A DNA stretch of 14,603 bases from Prevotellaceae bacterium. GTDB lineage: Bacteria > Bacteroidota > Bacteroidia > Bacteroidales > Paludibacteraceae. How positions within the stretch are numbered: position 1 is the stretch's first letter; the number at the start of each line of letters is the position of its first letter. Shown here in pieces: positions 5,719 through 12,712 of the stretch. The position numbers were made by a program, and so were the translations under genes. The notes under the pieces are model-generated. The model was given only the letters and a program-made list of their open reading frames with translations, made no database searches and had not been told where the DNA came from. Location: positions 1 through 14,603 of the forward strand of contig JAISXJ010000093.1 in the NCBI GenBank assembly GCA_031270565.1, given 5' to 3'.

Positions 5719-8148
5719 CTATTTTCCGCCTCGACCCAAAAGCAGGGTAAAAATCTTTTGCCAGAAAGTCGGCTCTTCGCGTTCAAAATCTGCATCTCCA
5801 TAGTAAGCGCCACTTTTTACGCTGTTACCATAGTAGGAAGATCCATAGCCATAACCATAGCCATAACCCGCTGTTTCTACCTTTTTATTGTCCAAGTCGT
5901 TGAGAACAATGTAGATATTTGTTAATTTGTCATTGAATAACTGACCGCAAATATCCTGAAAGAAATGCTTGTTCGTTTTGCAGCTTCGAGCAACAATAAT
6001 CGTAAGGTCAACCAAATCAAGCAGTGAGTAGGCGTCCGATACAAGTCCTATCGGGCTGGTGTCAATGACAATATAATCATAACGCTCCTGCAGGGCTATT
6101 ATCGTGTCTTTCAATTTTGGGGAACGTATCAACTCCCCCGGATTTGGCGGCAATATGCCGACAGGCAAAAAGTCAAATCCATATTCATCGCGCTTTTGGA
6201 TCACCTCATCCAAAGAAGCATCGCCAATGATATAGTGCATCAATCCGAGTTTGGAATGATTTCCCAGCAACGTCGGCAAACTCGGTTTGTGCAGGTCAAG
6301 GTCAATTAACAGTGTTTTGCGGCTCGTTAATCCATAAACGCCGCTCATGTTTGCAGAGAAATAGGTCTTCCCATCGCCTGATTCTACTGATGTAATCAAT
6401 AGCGTAACAGACGTTTTGCGCTGCAATAACAGTGTTATGCGTGTTCTTATAAGGCGTAACGACTCTACAAAAACCGACTTGGGATATTTTTTAGAAATGA
6501 CAGGGTCTTCACTTTTGGCATGCCGTACCGTACCGATAAAGGGGAATTTCGTCGCTTTTTCAATATCGGCAACCGTTCTCACCGTATTATTGAACAACTC
6601 CCGTATTATCAAAAATATCACCGGCAGGAGCAACCCTATAAACAGGTACAGTATGTAATTTTGAGACTTGTCTTTGCCATTTGTCAGGGTCGTTACCCGT
6701 GCTTTTTGCAGGATGCTGCCGTCAGGGGTGTTCGATGCCTTACGAATTTGAGCTTCGGAGCGTTTTTGCAGCAGGAAAGTGTAATAGTCGTCATTGATTC
6801 TGTATTTGCGCTCATAAGCAATCATGCGTTGCTCTTTTTCAGGCGCTTTTTGTCGTTCTATCAGGGCTTTAGCTTCGTCATCATCGAAATTCTTCCGCTC
6901 AATGTCGTACACCGCCCGCACATTTTTCAACACCTCAAGCAGTTGTTTTTTTACTAACTCAATCTGTTTGGTCTGTCGCTCGTAAGAGGGATGTTTGACG
7001 CCTTTCTCGGCACGATCCATAACAAGTACATTGTATTCCGACACCAGCGCCAGCAACGCAGGATCTGCTACACCAATGCTTGTTGGCGCCATCAATCCGT
7101 TATCCTCAACATTCTGAATAAGATAGCGCGACAAATAGTTAAAATAACTCTCCTTTGCTCTCAATTCCTGTCTTTGGATTTCAAAAGAGGAGAGTTTTGA
7201 CAACAATCCACTTCTGTATGAAGACATATCAACAATATTGTTGGCCAAGCGATAGGCATGCAATTCTGCTTCCGATATTGCCAATGAATCGGATAAATAG
7301 TTCAACTGTTCATCAATAAAATCGATGGTGCGGATAGCCTCTCTGTTCTTTTTTTCAAGATTGTCATTCAGATAGGTCTCTGCCAAAGCATCCAGAAAAT
7401 TGCGGTCGCGCGAAATATCCGAACTTACAATTGATGCATTAATAACAGAAGAGGATTCGCCGATGTATGTAACGCGTAATCTGCCTGCAAATTCATCGGT
7501 CAGCGATTCAATGGAGCGAAACCTGAAAAACAAATCGTATTTTTCAAACGGCGTATCGTTTCGTTCAATGGAAAAAAGAGCTATCTGATTGCCAATTACC
7601 TCGCCGTATCTTCCTTCCAGTTTGAATGAAACACCCAGCTGTTTATTTTCTGCAATAATCTGAAAAGAAACACTGTCCGTGCCGATGAAATGATAGGTGT
7701 AGCCATACGCCTCATCGGTCAATGTTTCCGGTATGACTTTGATTGGTGAAAAACCGTAGAGAGATCTTGTTTTAAAGCGTCCCTGAGAGAAATAATCCAC
7801 ACCAAAGGGCAATATCTCCATCGTTTGGTGGATTAAATTGCGCGACCGAAGTAACAGTAACTGATTTTCGGCATTTTTATAAGAACTGCTTCCCAAAGAA
7901 AATCCCTGCATAAAAGAGTAGCTGTTTGAGGTGGCGTTCTCTACCATTATTTCGGTCTCGGTTTGATAACGAGGCATCCATTTGAGATTTTGCACAACAG
8001 CTATTCCCAGAGCTATGGCTGTGGTTGCAACAAAAAGGTACCAGTGGCTGAGAAACCGCATGATCCATTCTCTCCAGTTGAAAGAGGATTCTTCCGACGC
8101 ATTAAAAGCCGGTTGCTGCTGATGATCTTTAGTCTGATTTATTTCCAT
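5719..8148 (-). CDS. Wzz/Wzc-type polysaccharide co-polymerase and tyrosine autokinase
   Basis: The 809-residue inner-membrane protein controls chain length and export of capsule or exopolysaccharide. An N-terminal transmembrane helix (about 31-52) is followed by a long periplasmic Wzz-type region with coiled-coil stretches (around 255-330 and 400-480). A second transmembrane helix lies at about 498-518, followed by a cytoplasmic BY-kinase domain. That domain has Walker A SVESGDGKT (587-595, Lys594), Walker A' IDLD (D616, D618) and Walker B VIDTS (D696). The tail contains eight tyrosines in GYGYGYGYG (761-769), YY (772-773) and YY (782-783), the expected autophosphorylation cluster. It ends with a possible amphipathic helix. 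Start ATG 8148 is 21 bases after the second Wza-like gene, so the three genes form one unit. No Wzb-type phosphatase gene is visible in the window. Confidence 0.95.
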   Translation of the reverse strand: MEINQTKDHQQQPAFNASEESSFNWREWIMRFLSHWYLFVATTAIALGIAVVQNLKWMPRYQTETEIMVENATSNSYSFMQGFSLGSSSYKNAENQLLLLRSRNLIHQTMEILPFGVDYFSQGRFKTRSLYGFSPIKVIPETLTDEAYGYTYHFIGTDSVSFQIIAENKQLGVSFKLEGRYGEVIGNQIALFSIERNDTPFEKYDLFFRFRSIESLTDEFAGRLRVTYIGESSSVINASIVSSDISRDRNFLDALAETYLNDNLEKKNREAIRTIDFIDEQLNYLSDSLAISEAELHAYRLANNIVDMSSYRSGLLSKLSSFEIQRQELRAKESYFNYLSRYLIQNVEDNGLMAPTSIGVADPALLALVSEYNVLVMDRAEKGVKHPSYERQTKQIELVKKQLLEVLKNVRAVYDIERKNFDDDEAKALIERQKAPEKEQRMIAYERKYRINDDYYTFLLQKRSEAQIRKASNTPDGSILQKARVTTLTNGKDKSQNYILYLFIGLLLPVIFLIIRELFNNTVRTVADIEKATKFPFIGTVRHAKSEDPVISKKYPKSVFVESLRLIRTRITLLLQRKTSVTLLITSVESGDGKTYFSANMSGVYGLTSRKTLLIDLDLHKPSLPTLLGNHSKLGLMHYIIGDASLDEVIQKRDEYGFDFLPVGILPPNPGELIRSPKLKDTIIALQERYDYIVIDTSPIGLVSDAYSLLDLVDLTIIVARSCKTNKHFFQDICGQLFNDKLTNIYIVLNDLDNKKVETAGYGYGYGYGSSYYGNSVKSGAYYGDADFEREEPTFWQKIFTLLLGRGGK
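5843..5866 (-). repeat. In-frame 12-base tandem repeat encoding GYGY
   Basis: On the plus strand CCATAGCCATAA occurs twice in perfect tandem (four hexamers). On the coding strand it gives alternating TAT and GGT/GGC codons for the GY repeat in the kinase tail. Gain or loss of a hexamer would add or remove one GY pair without shifting the frame. Confidence 0.8.
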
Positions 8149-8169
8149 AAAATACTGCCTTAATATCTG

Positions 8170-8934
8170 TTATCTGTTGATTTCTATCATATTCCAAACG
8201 GATAGCGCCAAAGTAATCGGGGTTGTTACTATACTCAAAAACGAGCTGTAAGAGTTCACGCCCCAAAATTTCTTTTTCGACAGATCCAGATAGATGATGT
8301 CGTTGGGATAGATATAGTAAAATTCCGAGTCGATGATACTTTTGGAGCGAATATCGAACGATTTAATAACCGTTCCCTCTGCTTTTTCCCGAATGATTTT
8401 GACGGCTGAAAACTGCGCTGTCTCGTGAATGTCGCCGAATATAGCCAGAGCCTGAAAAATGGTTAGACGTTCCTTGTAAATGGGGAAATATCCACGTGAA
8501 GCGTCTCCAATCACGCAAAAAGTACCCGTATTTAGCGCCACTTTTACTCTTATGTCCGGAGCAAAATCCGACAACCGTTTTTCAAACGCCTGCTGAACCT
8601 CGTTCAGTGTCATATTAAGTACCGATACGCCCGACAAAAAAGGAATATCCACTGTTCCGTCAGGATATATGCGATATGCCATAGTATTCGTGATGTTGCT
8701 CGACGACTCATAGATGGCAGCTATATCTTTGTCTATTGTGATAATCCGGATAACAATTTCGTCATTTTCACGCAAACGGTACTCTTCGTATTCCGCTGCC
8801 TTGTATTGAGGGAGGCTGCTACGCTCCTGCAAATAGCCTGTGGAACGGCGAGAATAGCACGACGACAACAAGCCAATCACTACCAACAACACGACTGTAT
8901 ATAAGAAATGTGGTTTTTTCATCTGTATTGTCAT
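8170..8934 (-). CDS. Wza-like polysaccharide export lipoprotein (second copy)
   Basis: This is a polysaccharide biosynthesis/export (Poly_export plus SLBB) protein, expected to form the outer-membrane export channel with the kinase next door. The hydrophobic leader FLYTVVLLVVIGLLSSC ends in a lipobox, so it is a lipoprotein. The body contains YRLRENDEIVIRI (Poly_export) and the segment FCVIGDASRGYFPIYKERLT (SLBB-like). A hydrophobic stretch near the C-terminus (SIVTTPITLALSVW) may reach the membrane. The frame opens further upstream at 8970, but that start overlaps the previous gene by 35 bases and puts 12 extra residues before the signal peptide. I chose ATG 8934, one base after the upstream TAA (TAATATG coupling); ATG 8922 (MKKPHF) is also plausible. 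It closely resembles its upstream neighbour. Confidence 0.88.
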   Translation of the reverse strand: MTIQMKKPHFLYTVVLLVVIGLLSSCYSRRSTGYLQERSSLPQYKAAEYEEYRLRENDEIVIRIITIDKDIAAIYESSSNITNTMAYRIYPDGTVDIPFLSGVSVLNMTLNEVQQAFEKRLSDFAPDIRVKVALNTGTFCVIGDASRGYFPIYKERLTIFQALAIFGDIHETAQFSAVKIIREKAEGTVIKSFDIRSKSIIDSEFYYIYPNDIIYLDLSKKKFWGVNSYSSFLSIVTTPITLALSVWNMIEINR

Positions 8935-8935
8935 A

Positions 8936-9730
8936 TTATTTTTCGGTTGCCTCTTTGATACGAACGCCAACGTTGTAGAGCATCAAACCAAATGACGCGG
9001 TGGAAAGGGTAACGCCTATTGCCTGTGTAAAATGATTGATGCCGAAGTATTTTGCATTGGAAAATTGAATATAAAGCACATCGTTGGGCTGGATGTAATA
9101 GTATTCGGAGTGAATAATTGACTTTGGACGGAGGTCAAACGTCTTAACAACGGTACTGTCTGTTGTCTGGCGAATAAGTTGAACTTTTGTTCTGTCGGAA
9201 TATTGCGACAAGTCGCCGAACATAGCCAGAGCTTGAAAGATGGTCAATTTCTCTTTGGGTATCTGATAGCGTCCCGACCCCGACTCTCCAATGATTGAAA
9301 AAGTACGATTGACAAGGCGAACATCCACAGAAAAATCGGATATTAATTCCGAAAAATATTCTTCAAACAGAAATTTTACCTCCCTGACACTTTTACCCAA
9401 TACCTGCATTTTTCCGATATAGGGATAATCTATGCAACCGTCTTCCTCCACCAGATACATATAAAGGCGTGCCGTTGAGTTATCACTCCCATATTGCATC
9501 AAATTGATTGGTCCATTGTAGGGAGTAACCTCATCAGGTCTAATGGAATAGACGCGCACAAATAAATAATCGCCCTTTTGCAGAAGGTAGTCCTGATAGG
9601 CAACGCTATCGGCATACTGCGGAATATTTCCACCTGTTTGAAAATAATTCACCTGTCGTGTTGTCATACATGATGATAAAAGCAACACTGCAAAGAATAA
9701 AAACAGGTATTGTTTGTTGTTGATTTTCAT
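8936..9730 (-). CDS. Wza-like polysaccharide export lipoprotein (first copy)
   Basis: The 264-residue protein has a lipoprotein signal peptide (MKINNKQYLFLFFAVLLLSS, Cys21). A Poly_export-like segment (LLQKGDYLFVRVYSI) and an SLBB-like segment (FSIIGESGSGRYQIPKEKLT) follow. It should take part in moving polysaccharide through the outer membrane. The mature sequence begins CMTTRQ, with no acidic run directly after the cysteine, so I see no sign of export to the cell surface; a periplasm-facing outer-membrane lipoprotein is likely. It shares LTIFQALAMFGD-type and DLRPKSIIHSEYYYIQPND-type blocks with the next gene, which shows tandem duplication. It is the first gene of the export module and has a hairpin 18 bases before its start. 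Confidence 0.92.
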   Translation of the reverse strand: MKINNKQYLFLFFAVLLLSSCMTTRQVNYFQTGGNIPQYADSVAYQDYLLQKGDYLFVRVYSIRPDEVTPYNGPINLMQYGSDNSTARLYMYLVEEDGCIDYPYIGKMQVLGKSVREVKFLFEEYFSELISDFSVDVRLVNRTFSIIGESGSGRYQIPKEKLTIFQALAMFGDLSQYSDRTKVQLIRQTTDSTVVKTFDLRPKSIIHSEYYYIQPNDVLYIQFSNAKYFGINHFTQAIGVTLSTASFGLMLYNVGVRIKEATEK

Positions 9731-9748
9731 AGAGAAATAGTGATAATG

Positions 9749-9768
9749 GACAGGTATGCGTACCTGTC
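9749..9768 (-). promoter_or_regulatory. Perfect hairpin in the leader of the export module
   Basis: GACAGGTA-TGCG-TACCTGTC is a perfect 8-base inverted repeat with a 4-base loop, 18 bases before the ATG of the first Wza-like gene. No T run follows, so it is not a simple terminator. It could be a leader RNA structure affecting translation or stability, or a dimeric-protein operator. Confidence 0.55.
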
Positions 9769-9792
9769 GCCGCTGTTTTCTTTTTGAGCGCG

Positions 9793-9800
9793 TAAAGGTA
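9793..9800 (-). promoter_or_regulatory. Weak -7-like element before the export module
   Basis: On the minus strand TACCTTTA differs by one base from the Bacteroidota -7 consensus TAnnTTTG and sits in the same GYGYAAAGGTA context as the rpmB element. No TTTG is found at the expected -33 distance, where repeat sequence begins. This is a tentative promoter call only. Confidence 0.35.
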
Positions 9801-9819
9801 ATACTTTTTTAGTGAATAA

Positions 9820-9970
9820 TAGTTTTCAGTTGTCAGTTATCAGAGTGTAGTTTTTAGAGTAGTTTGTCCCTTCTGTCCTTAACGTCCTCTTAGGAGAGTA
9901 ATTTAGCCACAAATACACGAATACAACGTTCGGCGTAGCCAATTCACTGAAAACTGATAACTGATAACTT
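9820..9970. repeat. Mosaic of short-period repeats with inverted heptamer arms
   Basis: Six in-phase YAGNNNN heptamers run from 9820 to 9861 (TAGTTTT, CAGTTGT, CAGTTAT, CAGAGTG, TAGTTTT, TAGAGTA). Related heptamers lie in inverse orientation at 9943-9970 (CAGTTAT, CAGTTTT, CAGTGAA read on the minus strand). The arms at about 9821-9843 and 9947-9969 match at 20 of 23 positions when one is reversed and complemented. Between them are three 9-base units starting GTCC (9866, 9875, 9884) and two octamers CACAAATA/CACGAATA (9908-9923). The remainder of this 242-base spacer holds the hairpin and weak promoter element; I see no gene. Confidence 0.75.
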
Positions 9971-9972
9971 TT

Positions 9973-11001
9973 CTATAAATCTTCCTGCCGGATAACCCTG
10001 AAGCCGCGTTTTTCGGCGAGTTCTGCAAGATAAATCTGTTCTGTCTGTCCGGGCGTTGGGATGAGCGTGGCGGTGCGTCCCAGACAGGCTAAATCCATCA
10101 ACGTGGAATAGCCCGAACGGCAGTAGATTTCCGCATCGGAGGCAAGCAACGCCGCCAGTTCAGCCGTCGTGAGATGCGAAACAAGCGTGATATTTCTGCC
10201 GCAGGACTGTTGGCAACGGCTGTCATCAAGTAGCTTGCCGGAGACAATCAGCAGGGGCGTATGTTTGTTTTCCCATCGCGCTATCAGCTTTTCTTCCAAT
10301 AAGGTACGTTGCGGCTCCGGTCCGGAGAGAATGGCAACGGCACGGCAGACAGCCGGCACGACAACCTCTGTCGGCTCAAAACGCGAAAGGATACCAATAA
10401 ATCGCCCGTTGGCGGGCAGGGGATAACGGTGCGACAAATCACCCGACAGACTATCCTCCACAGAGGGCATATCCGGTATCCAGCAGGCATTATACTGTAT
10501 AATAATTGCGTGATGCAACCGGTGTACTATCGTTTCGAGCCACCGTCCGGGCATTTTCACCATAAGCTGATGCGTGATATAAATGCTCTCGCAACTCTTG
10601 AGCCAGCAGCCAAAACGGTTGTCGGAGATGACGGTGTCGATATGGTGCGCCTCAACAAGCCTTTTCAACTGCCGGTGTTCACGAATGACAGCGAACAGAA
10701 AATAGGGCAACTGTCGCAGCATCGCCCCCGCCTGCGACTGCCTGCGGCTGTAACGCCCTTCGATACCGGCAAAACGTACCGTCGGCAAATTGCCGAACTC
10801 TTGCTGAAAAAATGCTAAGGGCAATCCGTCGGCAGCGATAACAACCTCTTTCCCAGCCTTGAGCAACGCCTTGACAATCGGCACACAGCGCGTAGCATGA
10901 CCCAGTCCCCAGTTCAGCGGACAGAGCAGTATACGCCTGCCGTGAACGGCATCAACAGCCTGTTGCAGCAAAAGATACGATTGGTGATAAAGCGAAGACA
11001 T
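9973..11001 (-). CDS. GT-B-fold glycosyltransferase of unknown substrate
   Basis: The 342-residue protein resembles MurG/GT28-like transferases. Its N-terminal domain starts with LLCPLNWGLGHATR (about 25-38), the glycine-rich loop with His seen in UDP-sugar-using GT-B enzymes. The C-terminal donor-binding motif is RSGYSTLMDLACLGRTATL at about 295-313, followed by PTPGQTEQIYLAE. It is not MurG itself, since the N-terminal motif differs and no cell-wall genes adjoin. The acceptor is unknown. About 20 residues precede the conserved core, but no later ATG or GTG offers a better start. The protein stops soon after the GQTEQ motif, which may mean loss of the last C-terminal helix; its TAG abuts a repeat array. 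It is the last gene of the probable operon, 24 bases after the radical SAM gene. Confidence 0.85.
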   Translation of the reverse strand: MSSLYHQSYLLLQQAVDAVHGRRILLCPLNWGLGHATRCVPIVKALLKAGKEVVIAADGLPLAFFQQEFGNLPTVRFAGIEGRYSRRQSQAGAMLRQLPYFLFAVIREHRQLKRLVEAHHIDTVISDNRFGCWLKSCESIYITHQLMVKMPGRWLETIVHRLHHAIIIQYNACWIPDMPSVEDSLSGDLSHRYPLPANGRFIGILSRFEPTEVVVPAVCRAVAILSGPEPQRTLLEEKLIARWENKHTPLLIVSGKLLDDSRCQQSCGRNITLVSHLTTAELAALLASDAEIYCRSGYSTLMDLACLGRTATLIPTPGQTEQIYLAELAEKRGFRVIRQEDL

Positions 11002-11025
11002 GCGCCGGTTGTTATTTTTTTATGA

Positions 11026-11790
11026 TTAGCCGTTAACCTGCGTGGCAATGCCGAGCGCTTCTACCTTGCCGGCAATGGCTTTCAGGGTGTCTAACGACGC
11101 CTTTTTGAGGTTTTGCGCAGGCGCAGGTCGGTCAAGCGAATAGAGCATCACCTCTTGGGGGCGAATGACGGCAATCAGCTGCAGCCACGCTTCCACCTCC
11201 TCTGTGGTGGTGTTGTCCACATAATGCCCTCCGTATTCACCGCTGAAAAAGAGCGTTTGAATAATCAGATTGTTCCGGTAACGGCACATATTCCGTACGG
11301 TTTCATCAAGAGAAAATGCGCCGCATGGCTGATTTATCAGCCGCACCGATGCCTCAATGCCCGAATCCAGTTTGAGAATAGCGTTATCCACCCTGTTCAA
11401 GGCACGAAACACCTTTTCACGCCCCGAACAGGTAGCGTTCGACAGGACGGATATTTTTGCTTGGGGGAACAGACTGTTGCGCAGCGCAATGGTGTCATCA
11501 ATAATAGTTTCAAAGTCGGGATGCACGGTCGGCTCGCCATTTCCGGCAAAGGTGATGGAGTCTATCGTTGCCCCCTGTGCAGCGAGCGCATCAAAGCGTT
11601 TCTGCATTGCCTCTTTTACCTGATTGCGGGAAGGCATGTGTGCCTCAGGGTTTCTGAAATTGAACCCACATTCGCAATAGATGCAGTCAAAAGTACAGAC
11701 CTTGCCATTGGTCGGCAAAAGATTTATCCCCAGCGACTGCCCAAGACGGCGACTGGTAATGGGTCCAAAAATGATTTCGTCGAATAACAT
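11026..11790 (-). CDS. Radical SAM protein of the COG0731 type
   Basis: The 254-residue protein has the cluster-binding motif CTFDCIYC (C32, C36, C39), followed by ECG with a further cysteine at 41. The N-terminal FGPITSRRLGQSLGINLLP block and the FAGNGEPTVHP motif are typical of the COG0731 Fe-S oxidoreductase family, which is related to the wyosine-base enzyme TYW1. The substrate in Bacteroidota is not known to me. There is no C-terminal SPASM-type cysteine cluster. It lies 35 bases after ispH and 24 bases before the glycosyltransferase, so co-transcription is likely; whether they share a pathway is open. Confidence 0.9.
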   Translation of the reverse strand: MLFDEIIFGPITSRRLGQSLGINLLPTNGKVCTFDCIYCECGFNFRNPEAHMPSRNQVKEAMQKRFDALAAQGATIDSITFAGNGEPTVHPDFETIIDDTIALRNSLFPQAKISVLSNATCSGREKVFRALNRVDNAILKLDSGIEASVRLINQPCGAFSLDETVRNMCRYRNNLIIQTLFFSGEYGGHYVDNTTTEEVEAWLQLIAVIRPQEVMLYSLDRPAPAQNLKKASLDTLKAIAGKVEALGIATQVNG

Positions 11791-11825
11791 ATCCGGTTTT
11801 CTTAATCAGTATTTAGAAGTTCCTT

Positions 11826-12683
11826 TTAATTAAACATGGCTTCAAGCCTGTCTTTAATAACAATCATCAGCCATTCTGGTGTTGACGTTGCGCCGCAGAT
11901 GCCTACCGACCGGCAACCGGCAAACCAGCGTTCATCAATATCTTCGCCCGACGAGATGAAATGCGTATGCGGATTAACTTTCAGACACTCCTGAAAAAGA
12001 ATCCGTCCGTTGGAACTCTTTTCCCCACCGACAAAAAGCGTTACATCGAAACGGGAGGCAAAAATCCTAATTTCCGGTATCCGGTTCGATACCTGACGGC
12101 AAATGGTGTCATAATATTTGAACATTGCACTCCCTTTGTGCCGCTGTTTGATGAGTTCTACCAGACTTCTGAACCCCTCTATCGACTGGGTGGTTTGAGC
12201 AAAGAGAATAATATCACGGGTAAAATCCACTTTATTCAATTCCTCTTCATTCTCGACGACGACAGCGGTATTGTCGGTCTGTCCCTCCAGTCCCAGCACT
12301 TCGGCGTGTCCGTGTTTGCCGTATATCACAATCTGTGCTTCGGGATAAAGTTCAAAGGACTTGCGAATCTTCTCCTGCAACGTCAACACCACGCGGCAGG
12401 AAGCGTCGATGATGGATATGCCGTTACGTTTGGCGGTGAGATAGGTCGATGGCGGCTCGCCGTGTGCACGCAGCAACACTTTGATACCTTTCAGCTGGCT
12501 GAATGTGCTGTAAGAAATCGTCTTCAACCCCTGTCGGCTGAGACGCTGCATTTCCTGTCCGTTATGGACGATGTCGCCCAGACAGTAAAGTGTGCCGTCC
12601 GCCTGCAACTCCTGTTCCGCTTTCCGTATGGCACGCACCACACCATGACAAAACCCCGACTGTTTATCTATCTCTATAATCAT
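11826..12683 (-). CDS. ispH: 4-hydroxy-3-methylbut-2-enyl diphosphate reductase IspH
   Basis: IspH is the last enzyme of the MEP pathway and forms isopentenyl and dimethylallyl diphosphate using an Fe-S cluster. The 285-residue length is normal. The three cluster cysteines are C12 (GFCHGV), C96 (DASCRVV) and C195 (DTICRQ). Substrate-pocket motifs are also present: DIVHN (His40), RAHGEPP (His74), GKHGHAEVLG (His126, Glu128), AQTTQS and KSSNGR, and the closing GICGATSTPEWL. The second cysteine motif reads DASCRVV where most members have DATCPxV, a mild oddity. It lies 29 bases after the phosphohexomutase gene and heads the rest of the operon. No S1-domain fusion is present. Confidence 0.96.
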   Translation of the reverse strand: MIIEIDKQSGFCHGVVRAIRKAEQELQADGTLYCLGDIVHNGQEMQRLSRQGLKTISYSTFSQLKGIKVLLRAHGEPPSTYLTAKRNGISIIDASCRVVLTLQEKIRKSFELYPEAQIVIYGKHGHAEVLGLEGQTDNTAVVVENEEELNKVDFTRDIILFAQTTQSIEGFRSLVELIKQRHKGSAMFKYYDTICRQVSNRIPEIRIFASRFDVTLFVGGEKSSNGRILFQECLKVNPHTHFISSGEDIDERWFAGCRSVGICGATSTPEWLMIVIKDRLEAMFN

Positions 12684-12712
12684 AAACGCGGCGATAAACT
12701 GTCAACGGCTTT

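Noticed and set aside
9730..9972. Insertion sequence remnant in the spacer
   Set aside because: No transposase fragment or target-site duplication can be seen; the inverted arms consist of heptamers rather than IS ends.
10309..10818. Plus-strand open frame of 169 residues
   Set aside because: Antisense to the glycosyltransferase and without family motifs.
11113..11787. Plus-strand open frame of 224 residues
   Set aside because: Antisense to the radical SAM gene; its opposite strand carries the CxxxCxxC motif.
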